20,838 bases of DNA from assembly GCA_021648045.1 (NCBI GenBank), contig JAKITM010000041.1:1-20838 (forward strand), written 5' to 3'. Both the position numbers and the translations under genes were made by a program. Under the pieces are notes generated by a model, which saw nothing but the letters and a program-made list of their open reading frames with translations, had not been told where the DNA came from and did not search any database. Shown in pieces: positions 7,549-15,057 of the stretch (positions within the stretch are counted from its first letter, which is position 1; the number at the start of each line of letters is the position of its first letter). Origin of the DNA: Lysobacterales bacterium. GTDB taxonomy: Bacteria; Pseudomonadota; Gammaproteobacteria; Xanthomonadales; SZUA-36.

Positions 7549-8299
7549 TATTTATGGGCCCAGGTTCTACGCTATCAGCGATGGTTTCAGTTGTGGCTTC
7601 TACCTCAGTTTTATCTTCCTTAGGCTTATCTTCTAAGGGGGTTGAATCTTCAGCCTTTACAGCTTTAAGAGCAGCGGTTTCATCTTCTTTTTTCTGCCGT
7701 AGTTTTTCCCGTTCTACGCCCTCAAGATCAAGCTCGGGTTCGAGATTAACCATTTCCTGTATTTCTGCAAGGTTTGGCAGATCATCCAAGCTTTTTAGAT
7801 TGAAATAGTCGAGGAAGGCGCGGGTAGTGCCCAGTAAAGCGGGTTTTCCAGGAACATCACGATGACCAATCACGCGGATCCAGTCGCGTTCCTGCATGGT
7901 GCGGATAATACTGCTGGAAACGGAAACCCCACGGACATCTTCAATTTCACCACGGGTAATCGGTTGCCGGTAAGCAATCAATGCCAGTGTTTCCAGTAAA
8001 GCGCGGGAATAGCGTTGTGGTTTTTCAGTCCACATTCTAGAAATCCACAAATGCATCGTCTGACGTATTTGCAGGCGCCAGCCGGAAGCAACTTCTACCA
8101 GTTCTATCCCGCGGTTTTCACATTCTTCTGACAGCAGTTCCAGCGCCTGGTGTATTTCATCGTTAGATGGGCGTTCGGTTTCGCTAAACAGGGCGCTGAT
8201 TTGCAGCATAGAAAGCGGTTGGCCTGCTGCTAGCAAGGAAGCCTCGAGGATGTTCTTCAAGGTGTTGATGTCAATGTTAGTGATTTGATCAGTGCTCAT
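7541..8299 (-). CDS. scpB: Segregation and condensation protein B
   Basis: Winged-helix (kite) subunit of the SMC-ScpAB condensin, which compacts and helps segregate chromosomes. The two winged-helix domains occupy about residues 10-180. The family landmarks ALLETLALIAYRQPITRGEIE and GRRDVPGKP-like GHRDVPGKPALLGTT are clear. The last 70 residues are acidic and low in complexity, with repeated Glu, Lys and Thr, likely disordered. The gene follows scpA after 25 bases and its end overlaps rluB, so the three genes are one transcription unit. The partner smc lies about 2.4 kb away, on the opposite strand. Confidence 0.95.
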   Translation of the reverse strand: MSTDQITNIDINTLKNILEASLLAAGQPLSMLQISALFSETERPSNDEIHQALELLSEECENRGIELVEVASGWRLQIRQTMHLWISRMWTEKPQRYSRALLETLALIAYRQPITRGEIEDVRGVSVSSSIIRTMQERDWIRVIGHRDVPGKPALLGTTRAFLDYFNLKSLDDLPNLAEIQEMVNLEPELDLEGVEREKLRQKKEDETAALKAVKAEDSTPLEDKPKEDKTEVEATTETIADSVEPGPINNE

Positions 8300-8324
8300 T
8301 AATTGCTGCTCATTAAATGCGCGG

Positions 8325-9200
8325 TTAATCGCTGGCTGCCAGAGATTTTACATAAATTATTCCCAGGGGCTCATTTTGGACAATTTCCGCGAGTTGTTCT
8401 TTTAGTAGTTCTAACAGTGCAAGAAAAGTCACCACCACACCCATACGACCTTCATCGCTAGTGAATAAATTGTGAAACTCAGTATACGGTGTTTCCCGCA
8501 AGGTGGTAATAATACGAGTCATGCGCTCGCGTACAGAAAGTGGTTCTCTCTGTATTTGATGGCGATTAAATAAATCTGCACGGTTAAGGACATCGGCAAG
8601 GGCGGTCAGCAGTTCTTTTAAATCAACTTCCGGGGGAATACGGATAGTATTGCGATCCTCTACCCAGGCACCGGCAAGCGCAAAGTCGCGTTCGTTTCGC
8701 GGCAGTTCATCAAGGTCTTCAGCCGCCTGTTTGAATTGTTCATATTCCTGCAAGCGACGAATCAGTTCTGCGCGTGGATCATCAACCTCACCTTCATCAC
8801 TGACTGCACGGGGCAGTAACATGCGTGATTTGATTTCGGCGAGTATCGCTGCCATTACCAAGTATTCTGCGGCTAACTCGAAGCGGATTTCTTGAAGCAT
8901 TTCAATGTAGGCGACATACTGCAGAGTGATTTCGGCGACCGGTATATCTAAAATATCCAAGTTTTGACGGCGAATTAGGTAAAGCAGAAGATCTAATGGC
9001 CCTTCAAAGGCATCGAGAATGACCTCTAGAGCATCTGGTGGAATATACAGGTCCTGAGGCAACTCGGTAATCGCCGAGCCCTGTACCACAGCAAAAGGAA
9101 TTTGCGCCTGATGGGCAACCGCGCCACTGATTTCCTCTGTTACCTCAGGCAGCGGTTTTTCAACCACAATTTCTGGATTATTGCTGTTGCTATTTGGCAT
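8325..9200 (-). CDS. scpA: Segregation and condensation protein A
   Basis: Kleisin subunit that bridges the two SMC heads. The N-terminal SMC-neck-binding helices carry the diagnostic FEGPLDLLLYLIRRQNLDILD (about residues 64-84), followed by ITLQYVAYIEMLQ. The C-terminal winged helix that binds the SMC cap includes VVVTFLALLELLKEQ (about 253-267). The first 55 residues are a variable extension. It is first in the operon scpA-scpB-rluB-small membrane gene and diverges from the bolA-like gene, with a 43-base gap containing a palindrome. No strong ribosome-binding site is seen before the ATG. Confidence 0.95.
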   Translation of the reverse strand: MPNSNSNNPEIVVEKPLPEVTEEISGAVAHQAQIPFAVVQGSAITELPQDLYIPPDALEVILDAFEGPLDLLLYLIRRQNLDILDIPVAEITLQYVAYIEMLQEIRFELAAEYLVMAAILAEIKSRMLLPRAVSDEGEVDDPRAELIRRLQEYEQFKQAAEDLDELPRNERDFALAGAWVEDRNTIRIPPEVDLKELLTALADVLNRADLFNRHQIQREPLSVRERMTRIITTLRETPYTEFHNLFTSDEGRMGVVVTFLALLELLKEQLAEIVQNEPLGIIYVKSLAASD

Positions 9201-9209
9201 GCTTAAAGT

Positions 9210-9224
9210 TTAACATGCTGTTAA
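9210..9224. promoter_or_regulatory. Palindrome in the scpA/bolA divergent promoter gap
   Basis: TTAACA-TGC-TGTTAA is a perfect inverted repeat with a three-base centre, in the 43-base gap between the divergent scpA and bolA-like starts. Its size and position fit an operator for a dimeric regulator serving one or both genes. No regulator can be named from the sequence. Confidence 0.35.
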
Positions 9225-9243
9225 TGTGAGGAAGGAGTAATTG

Positions 9244-9516
9244 ATGTCGTTAAATGAAAACCGAATGGAAAGAATGCGTGAGCTTCTTATCACAACACTG
9301 AAGCCGGATATGCTAGAGCTTATTGATGACAGTGGCAGACATGCTGGTCACGCGGGTGCGAAAACTGGTCTGGGTCATTTTAAAATGATCATTAGTAGTG
9401 CTGCTTTTGCAGGAAAATCGCCTTTAGCCCGTCATCGCTTGGTCTACCAGTCTCTTGGAGAAATGATGCAGACCGATATTCATGCACTGAATATTGATGC
9501 GCGGTTGCCTGGCTAA
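9244..9516 (+). CDS. BolA family protein
   Basis: A 90-residue BolA-family protein. These proteins pair with monothiol glutaredoxins in iron-sulfur cluster handling, and E. coli BolA also affects transcription and cell shape. Family signatures are visible: GHAGAKTGLGHFKMIISS, then FAGKSPLARHRLVYQSLG with the conserved His, then TDIHALNIDARLP. It is closer to BolA itself than to IbaG. The ATG at 9244 is preferred over the TTG one codon earlier because AAGGAG (9232-9237) stands six bases before it. It is monocistronic, ending in a strong terminator at 9535-9570. Confidence 0.9.
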   Translation: MSLNENRMERMRELLITTLKPDMLELIDDSGRHAGHAGAKTGLGHFKMIISSAAFAGKSPLARHRLVYQSLGEMMQTDIHALNIDARLPG

Positions 9517-9534
9517 ATTTATAAAAAATCAGGT

Positions 9535-9570
9535 GCATAAAAAAGACCGCGAAAGCGGTCTTTTTTATGC
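9535..9570. terminator. Bidirectional intrinsic terminator
   Basis: A perfect 16-base-pair stem, GCATAAAAAAGACCGC (9535-9550) with GCGGTCTTTTTTATGC (9555-9570), is closed by a GAAA tetraloop. It carries T-runs on both strands. It stands between the convergent bolA-like gene and the SYLF gene, whose stop is 13 bases away, so it should end both transcripts. Confidence 0.9.
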
Positions 9571-9582
9571 TATCAATAAAGT

Positions 9583-10119
9583 TTACAAATCGCGTTCATT
9601 GAACCTGTATTGTTGCCCACCAAGGGATGCTTCATACATCAAACCGCCGGTTACATGGGTAAATATAGCAACGCCATTGCTGTAGGCCGCCTGTGCTGCA
9701 GCACCTACCTTGAGCGCAACCGCAGATGCATTTGCTGAAAACTCGTAGTTAGTACCTACAAAAGCATCATAGGCTTTTTTATTCTGGAAGAAAATAATTT
9801 GCTTATACGCCTGACCACCTGCCTGAAAACCAATAGTTAACTGGGTCATTTTGGATTTTCCTACGGCTTTGCCGTCCTTAAATACAACGCCGGTGCCATG
9901 TGCACCGCCGATACCCAGTCCACCTTTGCCAATTTTAGGGAACACAGCGTAGGCATAAGCCTTGTCGAAAAAGCTTTTCAGGCTGTCATCGGTTTTTTGG
10001 AAGCTAGCTACTGTAGCATGAGCCTTTTTCTCGAGGTTGGCATCCCAGCCCGCAATTGCGGATGTGCTGAGAAATAAAAATGATACTGTTAAAAGAATAA
10101 ATAGTTGAATTTTTTTCAT
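9583..10119 (-). CDS. Secreted SYLF (Ysc84-like) domain protein
   Basis: A 178-residue exported protein with a SYLF/DUF500 domain, a family known for lipid (phosphoinositide) binding in eukaryotes and of uncertain role in bacterial envelopes. A signal peptide is clear: a basic MKK, then a hydrophobic core, then a type I cleavage site after STSAIA at residue 23. The mature part has the SYLF features AYAYAVFPKIGKGGLGIGGA, FQAGGQAYKQIIFF, and a C-terminal GGLMYEASLGGQQYRF. It is probably periplasmic. AGGA lies seven bases before the ATG, and a good promoter lies upstream. It is convergent with bolA and shares its terminator. Confidence 0.87.
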   Translation of the reverse strand: MKKIQLFILLTVSFLFLSTSAIAGWDANLEKKAHATVASFQKTDDSLKSFFDKAYAYAVFPKIGKGGLGIGGAHGTGVVFKDGKAVGKSKMTQLTIGFQAGGQAYKQIIFFQNKKAYDAFVGTNYEFSANASAVALKVGAAAQAAYSNGVAIFTHVTGGLMYEASLGGQQYRFNERDL

Positions 10120-10177
10120 GGTGTATTCCTATGTGTTCTTAGTTTTTGGGTTAATGAAAATTCTATCAGTAATAAAA

Positions 10178-10206
10178 ATTATAGCAGGGCTGAATGATTT
10201 AGTCAG
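10178..10206 (-). promoter_or_regulatory. Extended -10 promoter of the SYLF gene
   Basis: On the minus strand a perfect TATAAT (complement of 10178-10183) carries the extended element TGC just upstream (10184-10186). A -35 CTGACT (complement of 10201-10206) stands 17 bases away. The -35 overlaps the stop codon of queF. The start point would be about 50 bases before the SYLF ATG. Confidence 0.65.
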
Positions 10207-10616
10207 GGTAGCTTAACTTGATCTGCTGCCACCCAACCATCGGCACGATGCTCGGCTACTACGCTGGTATAGATGCCTCCGCGGACATTGAAATCAGCCG
10301 TAAGGCGCATAAACCGTGGTGCCGTAGCAGTTACTAGGTCATCAAGAATTTTATTGGTAATGTCTTCGTGGAATGTACCTTCATCACGGTATGACCAGAC
10401 ATACATTTTTAGTGCTTTTAGCTCCACACACAGTTGATCGGGTATATATTCCAGTAATAACTCGGCAAAGTCGGGCTGGCCGGTCTTTGGACACAAACAT
10501 GTGAACTCAGGAACGGTTATCCTGATGGTATAATCACGGGAAGTTTGCGGATTGGGGAAAACCTCCAAATCTCGGGATGGTTTTGTTGGGTTTTGACCAA
10601 GGGGCTTGCTGCTCAT
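10203..10616 (-). CDS. queF: NADPH-dependent 7-cyano-7-deazaguanine reductase, short form
   Basis: Reduces the nitrile preQ0 to the amine preQ1 in queuosine biosynthesis, in the cytoplasm. At 137 residues it is the unimodular (short) type typified by B. subtilis, not the bimodular form of about 280 residues found in E. coli and Pseudomonas. FTCLCPKTGQPDF holds the nucleophile Cys42 and Asp49. The QueF motif ELKALKMY is at about 65-72, and FHED gives His83/Glu84. The ATG at 10616 is chosen because GGAG stands six bases before it; a longer version would need a TTG at 10658 without a good ribosome-binding site. It diverges from smc across 98 bases. Confidence 0.92.
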   Translation of the reverse strand: MSSKPLGQNPTKPSRDLEVFPNPQTSRDYTIRITVPEFTCLCPKTGQPDFAELLLEYIPDQLCVELKALKMYVWSYRDEGTFHEDITNKILDDLVTATAPRFMRLTADFNVRGGIYTSVVAEHRADGWVAADQVKLP

Positions 10617-10676
10617 AGGGCTCTCCAAATATAGGTTTTTGCATGGGCTTTTGCCCAAAAAATAATGAATAAATGA

Positions 10677-10689
10677 CCGGAATATCCGG
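10677..10689. promoter_or_regulatory. Short palindrome upstream of smc
   Basis: CCGGA-ATA-TCCGG lies in the 98-base gap between the divergent queF and smc starts, 25 bases before the smc ATG. It may be an operator. It is short enough to arise by chance, and no clear sigma-70 promoter could be assigned to either gene here. Confidence 0.25.
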
Positions 10690-10714
10690 CGTAATGGATG
10701 TAGTTTAAGATTAA

Positions 10715-13700
10715 ATGCGACTAACAGCTATAAAAATGGCGGGATTTAAATCATTTGTTGATCCCACGACACTTCTTGTACCCACTAATTTGACCGGTAT
10801 TGTCGGTCCGAACGGCTGTGGTAAATCTAATATTATTGATGCGGTTCGCTGGGTAATGGGCGAAGGCTCTGCCAAGGTATTGCGCGGAGAGTCTATGGCT
10901 GATGTCATTTTTAATGGCTCCAGCACCAGAAAGCCTGTCGGCACGGCAACCGTTGAGTTGATTTTTGACAACGCGGATGGCCGTATCGGTGGTGAATACG
11001 CAGAATACAGTGAAATATCAGTTAAACGCCAGGTCAGCCGTGATGGGGTATCGAATTATCACCTCAACGGCGGTCGCTGCCGGAAAAAAGATATTACCAA
11101 TGTGTTTTTAGGCACAGGTTTAGGTCCGCGCAGCTACTCAATAATCGAGCAGGGTATGATTTCTCAGATTATTGAGGCTAAGCCGGAAGAAGTCCGTAGC
11201 CACCTGGAAGAAGCTGCAGGGATTTCAAAATACAAAGAGCGTCGCAGGGATACCGAAAACCGCATCGCACGGACCCGGGATAATCTCGACCGCCTTACCG
11301 ATTTGCGCGACGAAATTGGAAAACATATTGAGCGCCTAAAACGACAGTCACGGGCCGCCGCGCGGTGGAAAATATACAAACAGGAATCTCGACTGCTGGA
11401 ATCTTCTTTGCTGGCCTTAGGTTGGCGAGAATTGAATGCCCAGGCAGAAAGCAAAGCCGTAGAGTTAAAAACGGTGGAAACCTCAATGGAATCCAGAGTA
11501 GCTGACCAACGGGCGGCAGAAGCCGAGTTGGAAAGTATTCGCGAAAAGCAGACTCACGCCAGTGAAGCTCACAGTAAGGTGCAAGGTGGTTTATACGAAA
11601 TCGGCGGTGAAATTGCGCGTCTGGAGCAAACTATCCAGCATGAAAAAGAAATGCAGACCCGGCGCAAGCAAGAATATGAAGAAACCCGCAGTGGCCTGAA
11701 AGACCTAGAAAAACATATCGTGCTCGACCGCAGCCAAGTAGAGGAACTCACCAGCGCCTTGGCACAACTTGAACCGGTGCTGAAAGCCACAGACAAACAG
11801 CAAACTGAAATCCATAAGGATGTTGAGACCAAGGATAGCAATGCCCGCGCATGGCAGGAAAAGTTCGACACTCATCGGCAGGAGGCTGCAGAAATCGGTG
11901 GTCATGCCGAACTCAAACGCGCTGGCATTGAACACCTTGATCAACGCATGTCACAGACCGGGAAACGACTAGACGCGCTCAAAACTCAAAGTGGAGAGGT
12001 CGCCGGAGATGATCTTGCAACGGGCTTGAACAGCGCACAAACTCAGTCGGATAATGCGATTAAGTCGCTGAACCAGGCACAAAAACAGCTCGACCAATTA
12101 CAGCAACAAATTACCCAGGGTCGTGAGTTGATTCAACAGTCTCAGGCCGAGCTGGGAGATAAACAACGACTGCAAGCTACTCAGCGCGGACGTTTATCCT
12201 CACTGCAGGTGTTGCAGGAGTCGGTACTGGAAGAAAGCGTAAATACCCGCGAGTGGTTGCAGCGCCAAGGTTTAGAACAAGCCAAAACGCTACTCGAAAC
12301 TATTGCAGTGGAAGATCGCTGGCGGCCTGCAGTTGAGCAGGTGTTACACCCCTGGCTGGATGCCTTGCTAGAATCGCCACAGGATCACGATCTAAGTAGT
12401 TTGCTGCAGGGTAGTTTGGCTTTATTGAATCCCGTAAGTGGAAAAACAGTAATAAACAAGGGCTCCTTGGCGGCAGTGACGCAAGCGCCGGATGCCATAT
12501 TGCAGTTGCTTAATCAAGTGTATACCGCAACCGACCTGACAGCCGCAGTACAAAAACAATCAAGCCTTAAACCGGGCGAAAGTGTAATTACTGATAATGC
12601 GGAGTGGCTGGGTGAGGGCTGGGTGCGAGTGCAACGCAGCCCGGAAGGCTCAGTTCTGGATAGGGAACAGGAGCTTCGTGACCTTGGTCAGGAGCTGGAA
12701 AACCTCGATGCAAATGTACTTGCTTTGCAGCAACAATTATCCGAAAAACGCGAGCAACAAAAAGAGCTCGAAAGCCGACACCGTCAAGCGCAGGCAGATA
12801 CCAATGATCAATACCGGCAGCAAACTCAAGCAGCCGGCAAAGTAGAGGGTTTACAACGCCAGATCGGCGAGCTTGCTGACCGTCAGCAACGCGACCGCAA
12901 TGAGTTGGCCGACCTTGAGCAGCGTTTAGCGGATGATAAAAAATCCGTGAAAAGCGATCGCAAAGCACTAGAAGAAATTATCAACCGGATGGCACAAGTG
13001 CAATCCATCCGTGAACAACTAGACCTTGAAAGAACTGAAGTCATCAGTCAACGAGACACTGCACGGGAAAGCCTGAATAAAGCCCGTGATGCCCGTCATG
13101 CGGCGGCACTTAAAGTTGAGTCTCGCCGCGCCAGCCTTGATTCGCTCACCCAGTCACTTGCGCGTATGGATAGCCAGTTGGGGCAACTGCAGCAACGGTT
13201 TGTGCAGCTCAGTGAACAAGTCGCCAAAGACGAACATCCGAATGATGAACATAAACTGGCAATGGACGGACTGTTGCAGCAGCGGGTAAAAATTGAGCAA
13301 GATATGGCAACGGCCCGGGGCACATTACAGGGTCTGGAAAACGAATATAAAACTCAGGATGGTGTGCGTCAGAAATCCGTTCGAGAAGCGGAAGAAATTC
13401 GCCAGCAACTCGAAAACCAACGCTTACATCTGCAAGAGTTACAAATCAAAGCGCGTTCTCTGGTTGAGCGCTTGAGTGAAAAAGATGAGGATGCCAAAAC
13501 TCTCGCAGCGGCTCTCGATGAAGAAGTCGATGTAGAGGCAATGCAGGCAGAGCTTGATACCCTGCAGCATAAAATTCAACGCATCGAGCCAGTTAACCTG
13601 GCCGCAATTGAAGAATACGAAGAAGAGAGTGAACGCAAAGAGTATCTTGATGCACAGCACGAGGACTTAACAGCGGCACTAACTACGCTAGAATCGGCGA

Positions 13701-14203
13701 TTGCAAAAATTGATCGCAAGACCCGCAGCAAATTTAAAGAAACATTTGAGCAGGTTAATAAAGGCATACAGGAATTGTTTCCACGCTTATTCGGTGGTGG
13801 ACACGCCTATCTTGAACTTACCGGCGATGACTTATTAACCGCTGGGGTAAGTATTATGGCGCGCCCGCCCGGCAAACGGATCAGTTCTATTTATCTGCTA
13901 TCCGGTGGCGAAAAAGCATTAACTGCGGTGGCTCTAGTGTTTGCAATTTTCCGGCTAAATCCAGCACCGTTCTGCTTATTAGATGAAGTCGATGCACCAT
14001 TAGATGATGCTAATGTAGCGCGTTTTTCCACATTGGTTCGGGAAATGTCAGAAAAAGTTCAGTTCCTGTTTGTATCCCATAATAAAGTCACCATGGAAAT
14101 GGCGTACCAACTATGTGGTGTAACCATGCGTGAAGCGGGTGTATCGCGACTGGTTTCTGTTGATATCGAAGAAGCCACCCGATATGCTCAGGACTCTGCA
14201 TAA
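10715..14203 (+). CDS. smc: Chromosome segregation ATPase SMC
   Basis: Core ATPase of the bacterial condensin, forming a dimer that with ScpA and ScpB extrudes and compacts DNA loops. The 1162-residue protein is of normal length. The N-terminal head holds Walker A GPNGCGKSN (31-39). A long coiled coil runs to about 500, a hinge follows at about 505-650, and a returning coiled coil runs to about 1000. The C-terminal head holds signature LSGGEKALTA (about 1059-1068), Walker B FCLLDEVDAPLDD (about 1085-1097) and the switch His in FVSHNK. The ribosome-binding site is weak, but the N-terminus MRLTAIKMAGFKSF matches the family. zipA follows after 27 bases. Confidence 0.97.
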   Translation: MRLTAIKMAGFKSFVDPTTLLVPTNLTGIVGPNGCGKSNIIDAVRWVMGEGSAKVLRGESMADVIFNGSSTRKPVGTATVELIFDNADGRIGGEYAEYSEISVKRQVSRDGVSNYHLNGGRCRKKDITNVFLGTGLGPRSYSIIEQGMISQIIEAKPEEVRSHLEEAAGISKYKERRRDTENRIARTRDNLDRLTDLRDEIGKHIERLKRQSRAAARWKIYKQESRLLESSLLALGWRELNAQAESKAVELKTVETSMESRVADQRAAEAELESIREKQTHASEAHSKVQGGLYEIGGEIARLEQTIQHEKEMQTRRKQEYEETRSGLKDLEKHIVLDRSQVEELTSALAQLEPVLKATDKQQTEIHKDVETKDSNARAWQEKFDTHRQEAAEIGGHAELKRAGIEHLDQRMSQTGKRLDALKTQSGEVAGDDLATGLNSAQTQSDNAIKSLNQAQKQLDQLQQQITQGRELIQQSQAELGDKQRLQATQRGRLSSLQVLQESVLEESVNTREWLQRQGLEQAKTLLETIAVEDRWRPAVEQVLHPWLDALLESPQDHDLSSLLQGSLALLNPVSGKTVINKGSLAAVTQAPDAILQLLNQVYTATDLTAAVQKQSSLKPGESVITDNAEWLGEGWVRVQRSPEGSVLDREQELRDLGQELENLDANVLALQQQLSEKREQQKELESRHRQAQADTNDQYRQQTQAAGKVEGLQRQIGELADRQQRDRNELADLEQRLADDKKSVKSDRKALEEIINRMAQVQSIREQLDLERTEVISQRDTARESLNKARDARHAAALKVESRRASLDSLTQSLARMDSQLGQLQQRFVQLSEQVAKDEHPNDEHKLAMDGLLQQRVKIEQDMATARGTLQGLENEYKTQDGVRQKSVREAEEIRQQLENQRLHLQELQIKARSLVERLSEKDEDAKTLAAALDEEVDVEAMQAELDTLQHKIQRIEPVNLAAIEEYEEESERKEYLDAQHEDLTAALTTLESAIAKIDRKTRSKFKETFEQVNKGIQELFPRLFGGGHAYLELTGDDLLTAGVSIMARPPGKRISSIYLLSGGEKALTAVALVFAIFRLNPAPFCLLDEVDAPLDDANVARFSTLVREMSEKVQFLFVSHNKVTMEMAYQLCGVTMREAGVSRLVSVDIEEATRYAQDSA

Positions 14204-14230
14204 ACCAATGGTAAAGATTAGGAATAAAGC

Positions 14231-15055
14231 ATGAATATGGATATGCAAACCTTCCGGCTGGCATTGATTGCGATTGGCGTAGTTATTTTTGTGATTGTGC
14301 TGATGATTAGTAAAAATGATAAGCGCAAACAAAAAAACAGCAAGCGGCGATTTGAAAAAAACCAGCCTGATGTCAGCGCAAACCCAACAGCTGAAGAGGT
14401 CGCCGGGGAAGAATTCGACAGTGAGCAGGAAGAACTCGGTATCCAGCAGGAGCTCGAAGCACTGAAAGGTATGGAGGCAATGATTGCGGCTGATAAGCAA
14501 CCTTCAGCCCCAACCGCAGTGGTGCAGGAAGATGCTTCGCATGAGACAGAAGCGCTACCTGAGCCAATTACAGCAGCTCCAGCAGTTAACCACATTCCCA
14601 AAGAAGTTGAAGAGAAAAAAGCACCCAAAGGCCCACGCCCTGATATGGTTATAACGCTCTACCTGCAGTCATTGGGTAAGCAACGGATTCATGGAGCAGC
14701 ATTATTAGAGGCCACCGTAAAAACCGGGCTGGTATTCGGTAACATGCGTTTGTTTCATCGGGTTCCCGAGGGCAGTAAGCAATCGCTTTTTAGTCTTGCC
14801 AATGGCTTAAAGCCCGGAACTTTCGACCCGACCACCTGGGGTACTTTTGAAACCCCGATGTTGACCTTGTTTTATTCTCTGCCAGCACCTTTTGAAGGGC
14901 TTGCAGCTTGGGAGTCGATGCTTGCCACGGCAAATCGGTTAGCTTCTTTGCTCGACCTTGCGGTGCTGGATAATCAGCAAATGCCTTTGAATCGTGAAAG
15001 AATCGGTGAAATTCGTGAGCAGTTACGCCTTTATGATCGCAACCACCCCAAGTAA
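14231..15055 (+). CDS. zipA: Cell division protein ZipA
   Basis: Inner-membrane division protein that tethers FtsZ filaments to the membrane at midcell. A single N-terminal transmembrane helix (about residues 8-27) is followed by a basic patch (KNDKRKQKNSKRR). An acidic and Ala/Pro-rich linker spans about 45-140. The C-terminal FtsZ-binding domain (about 140-270) includes DMVITLYLQSLGKQRIHGAAL and LDDRR-equivalent LDNQQMPLNRERI. The 274-residue length is usual for this variable family. AGGA at 14219-14222 stands eight bases before the ATG. The gene sits between smc and ligA, an arrangement common in gammaproteobacteria, and ligA follows after two bases. Confidence 0.95.
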   Translation: MNMDMQTFRLALIAIGVVIFVIVLMISKNDKRKQKNSKRRFEKNQPDVSANPTAEEVAGEEFDSEQEELGIQQELEALKGMEAMIAADKQPSAPTAVVQEDASHETEALPEPITAAPAVNHIPKEVEEKKAPKGPRPDMVITLYLQSLGKQRIHGAALLEATVKTGLVFGNMRLFHRVPEGSKQSLFSLANGLKPGTFDPTTWGTFETPMLTLFYSLPAPFEGLAAWESMLATANRLASLLDLAVLDNQQMPLNRERIGEIREQLRLYDRNHPK

Positions 15056-15057
15056 AT

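Noticed and set aside
10641..10660. Hairpin TGGGC/GCCCA upstream of queF as a preQ1 riboswitch
   Set aside because: Only a five-base stem; the conserved preQ1 aptamer core and pseudoknot tail are not visible.
14218..14628. 136-codon minus-strand ORF inside zipA
   Set aside because: Ser/Ala-rich low-complexity translation opposite the zipA linker; zipA is well supported.
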